This document shows positions 1-13,651 of a DNA stretch of 64,000 nucleotides, in pieces. The translations under genes and the position numbers were made by a program. Under the pieces are notes generated by a model. It did not search any database, had not been told where the DNA came from, and saw only the letters and a program-made list of their open reading frames with translations. The stretch comes from Lycocorax pyrrhopterus obiensis (lineage: Eukaryota; Chordata; Aves; Passeriformes; Paradisaeidae): the NCBI GenBank assembly GCA_014706295.1, contig JACSVZ010000007.1:53830975-53894974 (forward strand). Reading direction: 5' to 3'. Every line of letters begins with the position of its first letter. Position 1 is the first letter of the stretch.

Positions 1-807
1 CATCACATGGCTATTTTAGAATGAATGTGAAAGAGTAAGAGTTTCAGTAGGCAGTTAACTAGCAGTTCTTTATAGTCTAAAATACCAGGTATGCATCTCT
101 ACTGTCTTTGCAGGAATCTAGACTAAACCCAAGCATAAACCACGCCAAAATTCCAACACGCGCTTCTTTTAAGGCAACTTCTTTTTCATGGTGCTGATAG
201 GGTTAAAATACTGCTGCACATTTGAGATTGGTGTAATAAATGTGTACAATGGCGAATATAAATCCATTTGAAAACCAGTTCCTTTATTTACAGATGTGAC
301 ACTGGTATGTTAACACTGAAATGCATAAACCATATGCTCTCATATTTTTGAAGTGCTGGTGGCATTAGGAATGTTCTTTGCTGACTGTATTAGCGGATCA
401 ACACCTTTAAAAGTCTCCAAGCATGGCCAGCGACAGAGAAGAGTTCATGTTAGGTCATGTGAAAGTTTGTCTAGGTACTGATAACATTTGTCATGGAATG
501 GTTCCCTGCTTGAATTTGGTTATTTTAATAGTGTATTTATAATGTGCTTTAGAAATTGCAGTCTCCTATGACTAAAACATTATTTTTAGATTTAGAAGAG
601 AAGTGTCTCACATATGTACTACCTGTTGGTTTTGTTCATTGTATCCAGTGATTTTTTTTTTCTCCCACAAGTTGTATTAACTCCTAATCATTTTTACGTG
701 ACTGTGTTTAAAGCTTGTTTGATACAATGAAGTCTAAATACAAGTTCTGATTATTTGCTGAATTTGAAAGGAAAATGCCAGGTTGCTAATACTCTCTTTG
801 TTATTAG
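1..807 (+). other. TECPR2: TECPR2 intron (3' part)
   Basis: This is the downstream part of an intron whose 5' end lies outside the window. It ends in a pyrimidine-containing acceptor, TTGTTATTAG, at 798-807. No exon-like segment with a usable frame was seen in it. The next exon starts in the middle of a codon, so the preceding off-window exon must end with one extra base. Confidence 0.85.
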
Positions 808-956
808 GTGGTGTAAAGCTGATCAGCTTGACCTGTGGAAATCAGCATGTTTGGGCCTGTGACACAAATGGTGGCATTTATTTCCGTGTAGGAACTCAAC
901 CTCTTAACCCGAGTTTGATGCTTCCTGCGTGGATAATGATTGAGCCACCTATACAG
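808..956 (+). CDS. TECPR2: TECPR2 coding exon, fourth from last (tectonin repeat)
   Basis: This is an internal coding exon of tectonin beta-propeller repeat-containing protein 2. TECPR2 is a large WD40 plus TECPR scaffold that binds LC3/GABARAP proteins and supports autophagy and COPII-dependent ER exit. The exon is 149 bp. It begins with two bases of a split glycine codon and ends on a complete glutamine codon before the donor CAG|GTAAGA. The translation contains HVWACDTNGGIYFRVG, the tectonin pattern of h-W-A followed by a G-x-hydrophobic-x-x-R-x-G turn, and then an aromatic strand with PAWIMIEPP. The family assignment rests on recognising this sequence together with the following three exons. 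The open frame runs upstream into intron sequence, so no start codon belongs here. Loss of TECPR2 in people causes hereditary sensory and autonomic neuropathy type 9. Confidence 0.95.
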
Positions 957-3765
957 GTAAGATGTTGATTACAATTCTTTGTAACCCGCTGGTTTAGCTC
1001 TATGTTAAACAATAAAACAATAATTTTAGAATTCATGGAACACAGTAGAGCCAGGTTTTGTTGTAGAGTGTAGCATTGAGCTGTGCCCTGAGTACCTGCT
1101 GTGTGCTGAGCAAGGGGCTGGATGGGCAAACAGCACAGGGCAGAGGGTGTGGGAAGCCTCTGCTCAAGTGGCATGGTGCTGAAATGCCTGCCTCCCTCTT
1201 CCTTTGTCTTCATCCTTGTGAGTCTAGGATGCTTGCTAGGGTGCTGTGCCTGAATTCAGGGACTTGTCCTTGTCATGCAGTGATTCGTAAGCATGCAGTA
1301 CAAATGCAGCTCTTTTCCCTTGTTACCAGAATGGCTGAATTTTATATCCTTTCTACCTGCCAGCTGGGAGGATCAGAGTTGAAAGAAGCCTCCTAAAGTA
1401 ACCTTGAAGCATATTTGCAAAATACAGAAAACTGACAAAATCTGTTTCTCTGGTGTCTGTTTGTAGTTTGGTTTTTGGTTGTTTTCTTTTTTAATCTCTC
1501 CTTAAACCACAGTGCTTGCTTTCATTGCTGCTCTAATACTTTGCAAGTTAATCTATGAAATGGGAGTAATTTCTCTTGTGGGTTGGGACTGCTGTAATGG
1601 AGCTGACCTCTGACTACTGATTTCATTCTTTACTCCTTGGCACGAAATCGCTTGTACTGAACCATCTGCTGATCTAGCACAGTAGCACTGGATGTGTTTG
1701 CATACTTGATTGACATTTTATGATGTTACAGCATTTCTCTTAAAGATTTTGAAATGTGTGGTACTTTCAAAAGTACACATTAAGAAATAGAAGTAAATCT
1801 GTGGCAGTGGAGTTGCAATCATTTATTTGGTTTTTACATAATTTGCTTTTAGTTGTGCTTATCTCTCATCGGCCAGTTGTTGGCTCATGTGTATCTCAGG
1901 GTGTAACAGCAAAGAAGGGCATGTGAGCAGGGAAATGAAAACTGCAGATATGCATCCCATCAATTAGCACAGCACTGGTTAGATGACTAATTCTGTACTG
2001 GAAATGTGGTTCTGGAGAAATGGTACCTTGTTTTGCAGAATAGCAGGGCAGACTGATAAATAGGTGCCAATACCACTTGCAAAAAGGACTTGATTACAGT
2101 GCTCATTCTTGGTGTGCTGCAAGTGCGTCTTTCTGATGTCATCTGTGACATGTTGTCCCTGCTGACAAGGGTGTAGGGCAGCAGGAAGAGGAGACTGAAG
2201 GTGTCAGTGATGACATCTTCCATTAAGGCAGTATTCTTAAAAAAAAAAGGGAAGAAACATTCCGTTTAAACTGAGTTTGCCAAGAGACAGAGAGTTAATC
2301 TTGTGTAGTACCTTCTTACCAAAGGTCTATCCAGGAAAATAGCCCAAAAAGCTGTTTCTCTATGCTGATACTATTTTCTCTGTACTAAGCGATGCTCTAC
2401 TCCTCCCCTGAAGTAGATTAAACTACTCAATACAAAGGTGTTTACAAGAATTGGGATTTGCTGAGGCTCATGATTTGGCAGTGACTTTCTTATGTAGGAA
2501 GTGGACAAGGTTGAAAATCAAATTGTTTCCCATTATCTTATCAACAAAGCTGGATGATGTTGCCTTCCAAAAATTATAACCTTCTGATACCCAGAACAGT
2601 GTCATTCCCTTTCCTGTTATCTTGCCAGCTCCTGGCATGGCAAATTTAATGAGTCAATATGAAAGGGCAAGAATTCAAACATTGCTTGCAGAGAAGATGA
2701 AAACTCATGGGTTACATGCTTGTTTTGAGACATTTCCAGCATGTTAAAACAAGTCATTAAAAGAGCAGCCATTCATGCTTTTACAGTGGCTTAATGCAAA
2801 GTAAGAAGATACGTGAACTTTAAAAGTATTTCTAAATGCTAACTTAGTATTTGGAAAATAAATATAACGTGATGTCTGAAGAGTGAACTCTTCAGTGAAC
2901 ACTGTTTGCTTATTAGGAACACCTTACTGTTATCTGTCCCTTAATTGACTTTGACACAGTTCATGCTGCTTCGCTCTTATGTTCAGAACAACAGAAATAC
3001 TGTAATAAGTATTTGTGAATGATTCAGCCATTTTCTGTTTGAAGAAGGAAATCAAAATTGCTTTTCGCTTGCTTTAAGTACAGGAGCACTCTCAAATAAC
3101 GTAATTTAAAACCAACTATGGATATTTCATTCCCTAGTAAATGTCAGAGCCAATATGACTTGCCTGTCCCAGATCTCATGACTCATGAGCAGCTTGTGAG
3201 CAGCTGCAGACTCTGCTTTTATGGTGTCGCTTCTTAAAGGAGTGCTGCAGTTGCACAGCATCCATCTTTGCCCAACTTCACAAGGGTATTCACAGACTTT
3301 GATGAGATTTTGCTCATGCTAAAATGAGTGAATATAATTTAAGTTCAGTCTTTGGCTCTGTGGTGCTGTATTTTTTCTTAAGACTAAACCCATTCTCATT
3401 TGTTACTCTTCTCTCTGTACCTCCTAACTGAAGCATCTCTTGAGATGAAGAATAACATGTGTTCCCTGCCCTCCTTCTTTTTTATTTTATCCAGTACTTC
3501 AGAAGTGGTTGATAACATCATTAGAGTATCTTGAGCAGTAGTAGTTTATATATAGATGTTTTCTGTGATTCATCAATTTGGTTCTGCAGTCTTAGAAGTC
3601 AAAATAATTATGTAGTTAAGCAGCTTTTTGGAAGCTGCTTCAAGGACATTGACAAAACTGATCAAAATGCTTTGATGAAATTATTTTAGACCAGGAAATA
3701 GAAAATGTTTTTTCCATTCTATTGTTAACATGCAGGATAAAACTATAATCTGCTGTAGCATGTCT

Positions 3766-3870
3766 CAATATACATATATATTTTTACATATATAAAAATT
3801 TAACTAAAAAAAAAGAGCAGGAAAAATAAATATTGTTTGTATAGATAATACACACATATAAAAAGATACT
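3766..3870. repeat. AT-rich simple sequence
   Basis: Imperfect TA/ATA runs alternate with A-rich runs inside the long TECPR2 intron, including TATACATATATATTTTTACA. It looks like low-complexity DNA with no sign of function. Confidence 0.6.
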
Positions 3871-6800
3871 CTATATCTTTATTGTGATTTAATGTTTTTC
3901 AGATTTCTGGCCTAAAGGAACAATAACTAAAAATAAAATAGAAAATTAGTATAGACTGTAAGACTAATTTAGGTTTTTAAAGAGTAGAGCTTGATCAAAA
4001 GGTAAAAGTCTTTAAATTGCTTTCAAAGGTCCCCCCAAACTGAACTGTTTGAAAATAATTCTTTGAACATTTCAGCTTTGATTTCTGGTACCTTCTGAAA
4101 AAGATGCTGAGACAAAATCTGATCTTGAGAAACTCTTACTTCCTACAAGTACAATTTAAAAACTCGCCTTGAGAACTACCTTCTCAGATTTACATTAAGG
4201 CATCTATCAGCTAAACAACTTTATCTGACAAAATTAAAGGAAACAGAACAAGTATTTGTAATTAGTGATTAATTATGTATTCATTGTAAATAATCAGTCT
4301 TACTCTAAAAATAGATTGAGACATTTTATTGTCACTTCTTTAATTGCTGCTCTTTGTTCGTTTGTGACCAAATTTCATAGAGAATAGAATTGAAAAAGCA
4401 GTTTTATTAAATCCAGAAGTCTATTTAAATATCCACATAGCTTGTCTGAACTGTGGAGTACAAGGGGTTTGTTTAAGGAAATGTTTGGCTACTGCATAAA
4501 GCTTTAGTTGATCATTTGTAGTTCCCAGAGTCTCAGCAGATGAGCACTGCTTAAATTAGTTTGCCATAAAATTGTCACCTGTGGTATGTGCATTTCAAGT
4601 TAGAGAAACTTCTGATGTATTACTCTTCCCATAAACAGCCTGGTAATTGTGTCTCTAAGCTTGATAGCATCAGTAAGAGAAGTTATTACAGGTAGTAGAA
4701 GTTCTTACTGATGTAAGAGGAGCTATTTTTTTGTACACACAGACTTCCAAAAAACTAAATTAATGCTGGTCATACTTTCAGAGCAATTCAGAAATTATTA
4801 AAACTATGAAGCATATGGATGTTTAAAAATACCATTTGAAATTTAGGCAAATTATCTGTAATTCTGAAAAATCAATACAGGATAGATTTAACTTCTTTTC
4901 AATACCTTATATTGAATGTAGGTCAAGAATAGGTAAGGAGGTTGTTTGTGCCTTATGAATGAGTGTTGATTTGTTAGAAACAGTTGTCATCATCTTTGTT
5001 TTGTTTCCTTTATTTAAATAAAATTCTGCTTGCCTTACAGAACACTTAACGTGGATTTGGGGACTTTCTTCTTCTGCATCTGCCTTGCTTTTGCATTTCT
5101 CAGTGAGATTTCTGTTATTATCAAGGCCAGTTCTGCATTAAGTGGTACTTAGAGGAGAAAGTGGTGAGCAGTCCTCAAGATCTGATTTTGCCATTAAGCT
5201 GAAGTGTAGGAAGGGTTTGTTTGAAATTATCTTCAAGGATTGAATATTTAGAGGGGAAGGGATTTTTTCTGTTGAAAATGCTTTATAACTTCTGCTTCAG
5301 AATCATCTATGCTACTTTTGAACATACTTGTCATGGATATCTCTGTTCTTTCCGATGCAATATCCACATGCCTGTTCTTTCTAAGTCCAATGGTTTTCAC
5401 TAGCACAGACCAGCTTGCATTGCTCAGCCGTTGCACAGACATCTTCTGAGTTGCCATGAGTTCTGCTTTGGAGTGCTAAGATGAGATTCTGAGGAGGTAT
5501 CTTTTATTGGCCAAAATCTGCTTAGGTTGGAGAAATAATACGCTCATTAGGCCTGGTTATCTCTAGACCAGACTAACTAGTCTGTTGTTCTATATATCTT
5601 CACTCATGTGAGGCCTCTGAAGACATTAATAGGGAGAAGATTTTCCTGGAGGACTGCACTTTTCAAGATGATGTAGAGAAAAGCTGTTTGGCAGTAATAA
5701 GAGCAGCTGTCTCGAGGTGGGTTGCAAATAAGTATAGGAGATCAAAGCTTCTGCAGCTGTGTCTTTTGTTTAGCTGATTTAGAATGCCATAATGTTTAAG
5801 TTCAAGTCTGTGCTATTCTTCACAGGCATGCCTGTCTTGAGTAATTGTAAGTTACATTAAAGGTGCTTTTAGAGGCTGAAAAAATGCAATTCCAGCATTT
5901 GTTCTGAAGTGACCTCGTGCCGATTCCATTGCTGAGTGTAGTGTTTATTATCTTCCTCTTTGTTGCTAGTTAAGAAAACTGCTGTCACTGTATTTCACTG
6001 TATTTTGCTGCTTTGGAGTTTTAGCCTTCTTATGCTTGTTTTAAGGCATTGTTATCACCATGTTCAGAAAAGTACGTGTGGCCTGTCACAGGAGATAGCA
6101 ATTGTTATCAGCACCAGAAGCTTCAGATCATGGGAAGTGCTCAAAATGGGGTACACCCAGAAAATTCAGTAGGCAGTCCTCCCCTGTCCTTCTGAAACGT
6201 GATCTCAAGGTGGTGTATTTGCTTTTTGACAAGACTGGCTTACACTGAAAACAACAGTTGTGGGAAAGAGAACTGTCAGTTTTCATACCTCATTTTGGTC
6301 ATTACTTGGACCTTCCTCATACCTGCAGCTCTTCCAATATTCCCACATTTTGGTTAGTTAACACAGAATTAGATACTTAATTATTTTTCAGAGAGATGAA
6401 GAAATACATTTAACATTGTTGGGCAAATAAAGTAACTACAACTATCATTAAGTTTTGAGAGTTTTTCTGAGTTACTCTATTTAAAAATAAAAGCACCACA
6501 GTATAAAAATTCATGGGTAGAGGATGCACATCATGGTTTAGCAGTTATGAGCTGTGGTTGCACAGAGTAAGGAGACACCTTGAGATATCTGCTGGACACA
6601 TCAGACCCTTTGACCTTGAATTAGGAGCTTGAAGGCCCCTCTCTGTAATGTATTACTGTCTCTCTGGTTTATGATGATGCTGTGAGCAGACAAGGTGCCA
6701 ACCACCTCTCTTTGCAGACCAATCTAGCAATCACTTGCCTTCCCAGGGCTGGGTTGTGTGTCTTTCCTGCCTGGTGGTGGTTCCCTCTGCCACCTCCCCC

Positions 6801-9800
6801 TCCCCTGTCATATTGTTCAAAAATGTTGTCTTTTTGGTCACAGCTGAACCCCAAAAAAATGCTTTGCTCTCCTTGGTAAGGTGTCTAAGTTTCAAAAACT
6901 GAAGGGGTGCACTTTACGGGCATAGGCTGCACGAGAGGGCGTTTCACTGATGCTCGTTACAAGTGTGTTTATAAAAAATAAAAGCCTTGGTTTCTCAGAG
7001 CTTTGCTTATACCAGGTTTTTATTACCTAGTGCTAAATTACATTCTGTTCCATGGGAATTTGCACTTAGTGTTTACTTAACACACATTTCTGTAAAAAAT
7101 TAATTTTTATTGTCCTAACAGTTCAGTTCTTCAGTATGTTATTGAAAATACCTGTAGTGGTAATTACAGAGAGCTTATCTCCTACATTACAGTTTATAAT
7201 CTTAAGTTATAAAAGAGAGTGCCCAGAAGGCAGATGGGCAAACCTGAGTAGGCCTGGAGTTCGTATGGTCTCTAAAGCGGTTTCATGAAATTTAAATTAC
7301 TTATTTTTTTAATTGCTTCTAAGGAACAGTTGTACTAAGTATTTTTGAAGTGTTTTATGGTTCTGTTGAGAACATGTTGGGTAGTTGCATGGGTTTGTTC
7401 TTTTCTATGATTTGATACCTTATGTTGTTGTCTTTCCCATGTTTCTGCAGGAAAAAACGTTGGAATAAAAAATTGAGAGCTAACAGAGTGGAGAGGTCAA
7501 GGAATTAACTCCTTGGCTTTTCTTTGTCTTCCAGATTGTGCTAGTTATAGACGGCACAATAGATGTCTCCTTGGCTGGAAATACCCAACTAAGGCCTTTG
7601 TCACTTTATTCACTAAAGGCAGAAAGTAGGGGAAAGGGTCCTTGTTGTTCTAAGGCTTCTGAGGAAAATAATGCTCCAGTTTTACAGACAATGAACAGTT
7701 ATGTTTTTCTGACAATTTAATGCCAGCTTTGCTGAAGAACACGTGGCATTGAGGAAGACCAAACACAAATTCGTCTTCCCTGCTCCTGTATATTGCCTTG
7801 AACTTCTCTGCAGAGAAAAAAGCAGCACTTAATTTAGCAAGCTAATGCTGAAAGGGCTTTATAACCTTCATTTAAATGGAACTCAGAAAATAATGTGTAA
7901 ATAGGCCTGTTCTGGGGGAGAGTCTCTCTAAGTTGCATTCTTTGTTTGTTGTCCTCATTAGGAGGGTCTGGATGCTATTAGTCATGAAAACAGTCAGATT
8001 AGTCTGATACACTCAATGCTCAAGGGTGTGCGAAGTATCTCTGATGTGACCTTCTTACAGCCTGACCTGGACCAGCTGAAGGTGTTTCTGATTTGCCTTT
8101 TGAAGGCAAGGAGAACATTTGGGCTGAATGTAGCCACCAACGTGTTACAAAAGGATTGGGCTTGGATTGACTGATAATGTTATGTTTAGTCTTCCTTATC
8201 CTGGATATTTGCGGCAGAACACAGATAATGGAGGTTTGCTGGTACGTGGACTCTGTGCTCCTGAAAAGTGACGTGGAAAATGTTCTGGTGCCTTTTTTGT
8301 GTACGTGTGTTTGTCCTTTCTTCCTTGACAAGGAACTTTAACCATTTGTGTTCAGCTGTGACCAATGAGACAAAACTTTTGAGTAGTATGTAGGGGAGAG
8401 TGGGTGGGAGAATGTGTTAATTTTTTCTTTGGATTTTGTTTGATACTATTGTTTAAATTAAATTCGTACACTGAAACTTACTTCTCTGTGGTTTGCAGAA
8501 AGAAAGGAAATAACTTGCACAGAATTGTAAAGCTAATGGACAACTTGATAACTTAAATATGTTTAGCATAGACATTGATACCATTTACCAATTTGCCAGT
8601 TATGTGATTCCTTCAAGTTTACTTAATTTTACCAACACTATTTTCTCAACAGACATGTGGCAAGATGTTTTTTGTTGTTTTTATTTGTAGCAGACAACAA
8701 ATATATCTACATCTCTTAGTATATTGCTTTAATGTTGAAAAGGACATAGTTGATAGTGTTGCAGTCCATGGTTCTGCCGAGAAATTCTTTGTATCAAAAG
8801 ACAAAGAGTGACTGGGGTGTTTGTAGCCAAGGCACAAGACCAGAGGATGGGGAATCTGCATTCAGATCTGACTGGCTAAAAGAGTCAGACTTCTGAGATT
8901 TTTAGAGTTTAGAAATTTTTGGCACTACAAGTAATAGAAAAACAATGTTCTGCAATTTTTTATCAAATAGCACTGGATCCATGAATGATCCATAAAAAGA
9001 TGATCTCTCACAGTGATGAATATTATGGATAAATGTATAAACAGTTTGGTGCATCAGTGTTAGAGCAGGAAGGCTGAGAGACTGCTTCAAGGTTCTTTAA
9101 AATTCCAGATTCTCCAGTAAATTACAAATAGAACATGTTTCACAGTCAAGGTATATAAATCTCATGAATGCTGTTGGAAGTTAAACCAGCTACTAAAGGC
9201 TACACTGAAATACTTTATTAATTTTCATGATTATCAGTCTGAAATGTTATCAGCAGATTTATGAATTTGCACAGATATCTCTCTTTAGTGCTATGAGAGA
9301 ACTCTATTTAACCTTTAACTCCAGCTGCAAAGATTTTCTTGTTATATAAATTATAGAATACTTAAAGCATGCTTATGGCAATTAGAACTTAGTGAAAACG
9401 GGAGATATCTGAGATAATATCAGCATGATTGTTCCAAGAAAATAGTACATTGTGTCAAGAAAATTTAAAATTAATTTTATCCACCTTACTGTGGTAGCCG
9501 TGAGAGTACTTTCCTGTTGTAGACAGCAGCTTTCTGGGTAAAAAATTACCCAGAGGTCAAATGTTTGCAACAGACTCTAAGAATTGCCTATATTTGTTTC
9601 CAGTGTCTTGTCCCTGGTTTGTGCCAAAAGCCACTGTGTATAATGGTGTCACTAGGTGTCTTGTCAGTTGTGTCCTTTACTGGCTGTTCCACAGCAGAAA
9701 GCTGGGGTGTAGAGGAGTTGCCTGGATCCTTTGCAGTAGGAATGAGTAAGAAGATTGTTTTATTGATGCAAGGTTATCAGGAAGAGCTAAGTAGCACGAA

Positions 9801-10834
9801 GAAGGAAGAGAAGCTGGAAGTGAAATACCCAGAGCGGTAGGGAAAAACTTAAGGAGGAAATGAGCTCACTTAGCAAAGCAAAGAATGAGAAGAATATTTG
9901 GCCAAGCTTTTAAACACATTGCTTTGAATTTGATGATTTCCATTTGTCTCTTAGATGTGTTGGTGCTGCAGAATAGGGTAGAAGTAATTGCTTTGATTAC
10001 ACTTGAGCCTGCAGTGGTATCAGGAGCAATTTAGCTGAGATTCATGCAACTCTTTTCATGGCTCTCCTTTTGGGTGTTTTCTCTGCTTTTCTTAGCTTCC
10101 ACTACCTGTAAACCTGTAGTAATGCACAGGCTTCGGTACTAGGTGTAAGCACTCAGTAAGTCTTTTTGGATGGAAATACTCTAGCTCTTTCTCAGAGAAT
10201 TCTCTTTTAGACAAATGACAGCGGAAGAGAGGCATGGGATCCTGACATACGAGAGTGGAGAGCAAGGTGCACAAATCCCAGCAGTTCAGCAACAAAATTC
10301 CCACCAAGGTGTCAGGCACAGTGGGAAGGACCCTGGTTGGAACCTGAAGTGTATTGCAGAGCATAGGCTGACACACTGTCAGTTTGTGGTGTGAAGGACC
10401 ACATGTGGGAAAGGTGGCAGAAAGTCCTAAATCTGGGAAAGAGGTGGCTGTTTAGAAGAATGTGGTAAGAAGGAGATAAGTGGATTTTAAAAAATAAAAT
10501 TTTAAAAAAAAAAAAGATGAAAGGCAAAGGTCTGCTGTTCATGCAGTACTTCAGCCTGCACAAGCTAATAACTGCGCGGCTCCCTTTTGTGAAAACATGG
10601 GACTGCAAGAGCAGAAGCGTGGAGAGGGATGGGATGGAGCTGGAAGCTGCACAGGACTGAGGCACCGCCCCATGACAGCAGTGTGGGGAGGTGAGCAGGG
10701 ACAAGTGGGGAGCGAGAGCCAAGGACCTGTAGAAAGAAGCAAATAAAAACTGGAGGGGAGAAATGGAAACCGGGCCAGGAGTAAGGATCACTTCCAGCAA
10801 AGGGGCAGAAAGTCCAAATGGGAAAATTGTGGAG

Positions 10835-10978
10835 GGTTTTGGGGTGTTTTGTTTTTAGTGTGGTTTAGGTGTTTCATGGGTTGGTCGGTTTGTTTCAGAT
10901 ATGTTTGGAGTTTTTTTGGTGTGGTTTGTTGTTTTGGGGTTGGGGGTTTTTCTTGGTTGGTTGAGGGTTTTTTTTTCA
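10835..10978. repeat. GT-rich low-complexity tract
   Basis: About 145 bases on the + strand are almost free of C and rich in G and T, with repeated GGTTT, GGGGTT and GTTTTG words. The opposite strand is correspondingly lysine, proline and threonine rich when translated, which produces a spurious open frame. The composition is strongly strand-asymmetric. Confidence 0.6.
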
Positions 10979-12369
10979 ATACAGTAATTTAATACCAATC
11001 TGAAAGTAGCTAGGCAGCTATGTGTTCTATGTAGTCAGTGCTTTCCAAGACAATTAGTGGCTTTACTTGTAAGTATTCAAACTGCAGCCACTTGTGAATT
11101 TGCTGTGACCACAGGTAAATACTTGATCAAGTCTCTACCAGCCTCAAGCTTCCAACAGAGGGCAAATACCTAATGAGAGCAAACACGAGGAGATAATCTG
11201 TCAAGGGCCTTGAAACCTGAATAGACAGGATTGATTTGGTGATGCAAGTCAGACTTGGTTGTACCTTGGTTAGACCCAAGTCAGCACCAGAATTTTAAAA
11301 GCAAAACCAGAGCAGGTAACTGTTATGTACACACAAGGCCCATCTGGGACTGGGTTATATATATATGCATACATGCAGATCATGCTTCTGTATCCCTAGG
11401 TTTATGCATACAGAGAGCACTCTGGAAATTCATCTTATGCCCATGAGGCTAAAGCAGGGAATGCAGTGCTGCTTTGTGAGGAGGTGATGTATTTCAGACA
11501 TCATACTGTCTTCTGCAGTGCCTTTATTAGGCTGGTGTGGAGAAAAACTTTTTTTTAATATCCATATTTTATTCAAAGTACATGTTTTGCAGGATATTTG
11601 CAATCATCCAGCCTGATTGGATGATATATTTTGCTACAAAATCACCAATGTTATAATATCAGTACCACTGATTCTGAACAGTAGTTAAGGCAAATCTCTG
11701 TAGAAGCAGGTGGAGTAAGGACATGCCTGGGAGCAGAATGGGAACTGTGTTTCGCTTGTGTTTGCCAACAGGTAGTGTTGTGGATCCTCTCCTGCAGGTA
11801 TGGCTGCTCCAGTACTGCAGTGCTCTGCAGCGAGTTCTATGATTGTATTCCTGTAGAATGGAGTAAAGGCAAGAAGGCAGATCATCATTTCATTGCAAAG
11901 AGGAGACATTCAGACTGTAAAAATGTACTGCTTTAGAATATTCTTAGAAATAAAATGCAGAGTTAGTAATGTTAGGAAAACTTTCTGTAAGGCAAGAGGA
12001 AAATACTGCATTTTGTGCATTTCATTGGAAGATTTCCCTCTTCCAGCTTGCAGTTGAAACTGTATCTGATTGGAATAGCAGTGGTTAAGCAAATACTAGC
12101 ATTATTAGACTTGAATGCTGAACATTAAATATGAATATCATCAGTAAGGATACATTCATTCATGTTCCTTTTGTACTTACAAAGGGCTCAACTTCTTGGA
12201 AAATGGATAATTTTGTACAATAGCATGTAAAATATCAGTTACATTTCTCCCTGTCTTTAGTATCTGGTAAATATTTTATTTCTCTTGTGTGCTTCCGTGA
12301 AAAACAAGTGCTACAATAGTACAAAGATACAGTAGTACAAAGTTTAAATACTGTGCTTAATTTTTATAG

Positions 12370-12511
12370 CCAGTAGGAATCAACTTGGTCAGCATTCATT
12401 CAAGTCCAAATGATCAGATGTTGTGGGCAATTGATAGCAAATGGAATGTCCATGTACGAGTTGGAATTACAGATGAAATGCCTGTAGGCACTGACTGGGA
12501 ACATGTACCAG
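12370..12511 (+). CDS. TECPR2: TECPR2 coding exon, third from last (tectonin repeat)
   Basis: This is a 142 bp coding exon with acceptor TTTTTATAG|CCAGTAGG and donor CCAG|GTAAAA. It starts in phase 0 and ends with one base of a glycine codon. It encodes 47 full residues, including the tectonin core QMLWAIDSKWNVHVRVGI. The strand signature TDWEHVPG follows, the W-x-x-x-P-G ending usual for these propeller blades. The segment joins in frame to the exons on both sides. This exon was placed by reading the splice sites and the conserved repeat pattern, because it is shorter than typical ORF-calling limits. Confidence 0.94.
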
Positions 12512-13501
12512 GTAAAAATTAATGCATCAGTTCCTTGTTTCTGCCATTTTCTCAGTGTTTTGGTTTTGTTTTGTTGGTTTTTCTTGTTGCTTTTTAAATA
12601 GGATATTAATGCTTAAATATTTTTTTTGGCAGTCAAGTGTTTGATAAGGGTTATCTTTTAAAGAGGACCTTGTTTTTACTTAAAAACACTGAGTAGTTAA
12701 CTGGGAGAAATATGATGGTTTTTTGTGAATTTCTGTTGTGTTATTTCAGGCTGCTGCCACTCAATTAGTAAGTGGTACAGTTCCCTTTCAGTTAAAACTA
12801 AAGCAAAATTCCTAAGCAGTAGGAGACTGTTGTTCTATGGGTTTTTGTATTTAATTGTGATATCACATGAGGTTTCTACCTAGGTGTGGGAAACAAAAAC
12901 CTTATGCTATTTTGCACATCTTTCTGCTAATCCTGTGTGCTGGATATGTTGTGGGTTAGGTAATTACACTTTTGCCTTGCCTTTAAATAAAACTAACTTT
13001 TGTCTGTTTCCTCCTAAATAACTGTGCATTGATGCTGTCTGCTTTTTAAGATTTGTCACTGCATTTACTCACGGCACTTAGTTGTGGAGTACTTGTAAAG
13101 AGGGGGCAAAAGTCCATAATGTCTATAATATTAACTGCTTTTAGACAAGCTAAGATCATGATTGTGGGCTTATTCCCCATGTGGTAGTCACATACAGTGG
13201 AGGCTCCAAAAGCATGTTATGAAGGTCCTCTGATTGGATGTTGCTTGTGGCTGTGGCCACATAACAAATTGTATCCATGTTGGGATAACTGTTATGGTCA
13301 GTAGATGCAGGGATTACCAAGTCTGCAGTTAAAAAGCTTTTTTGTTCACCAGTGCTTCATGTAATTATATATAAATATATAAAAATACAAATATATATAA
13401 ACTATTGCAGTCTTGATGTCTGCTTTTAATGTACTCTCTGCAAGTGTATTTAGTGTCTAGGAAAGCCTGATTATTCCCTCCTCATGTCCAATTCCCTGTA
13501 G
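12512..13501 (+). other. TECPR2: TECPR2 intron, 990 bp
   Basis: This is a phase 1 intron with donor GTAAAAAT and acceptor ATTCCCTGTAG. It contains an AT-rich microsatellite-like run at about 13362-13400, made of interrupted TATATAAATATAT. Nothing else was recognised in it. Confidence 0.9.
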
Positions 13502-13651
13502 GTTTGCAGGCCTGCCAGCTGGCTCTAAGTACCAGGACTGTGTGGGCACGCTGCCCCAATGGAGATGTTGCTCGTCGGTACGGCATCACTGACAAGAATC
13601 CTGCGGGAGACTACTGGAAGAAGATTCCTGGGAACGTCTCACGTTTAACAG
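13502..13651 (+). CDS. TECPR2: TECPR2 coding exon, penultimate (tectonin repeat)
   Basis: This is a 150 bp coding exon that begins with the last two bases of a glycine codon and ends with one base of a valine codon. The product contains the repeat core TVWARCPNGDVARRYGITDK and then GDYWKKIPG, the W-K-x-I-P-G blade ending. The 5' acceptor is CCCTGTAG|GTTTGC. The 3' boundary is AACAG|GCAAGT, a GC donor rather than GT. The reading frame and the next exon (VTPLDELWAI) require this junction, because no in-frame GT donor nearby would restore the frame. The exon skeleton otherwise follows the one-repeat-per-exon layout of the neighbouring exons. Confidence 0.94.

Larger units (their letters stand above)
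957..12369 (+). other. TECPR2: TECPR2 intron, 11.4 kb
   Basis: This is a phase 0 intron of 11,413 bp between the donor GTAAGATG at 957 and the acceptor TTTTTATAG ending at 12369. No further TECPR2 exon is needed, because the protein reads continuously from PPIQ to PVGINLV across the junction. It holds AT-rich simple sequence near 3766-3870 and a GT-rich low-complexity block at 10835-10978. Many short open frames occur on both strands, and none shows family resemblance. No CR1 fragment was recognised in it. Confidence 0.9.

Noticed and set aside
10312..10800. 162-codon minus-strand ORF in the TECPR2 intron
   Set aside because: It has a low-complexity Phe/Lys-rich centre derived from an A-rich run, no family resemblance and no splice context.
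11152..11165. Second CTCF-like site (CCAACAGAGGGCAA)
   Set aside because: It has one mismatch at an informative core position and no supporting context. It is too weak to list.
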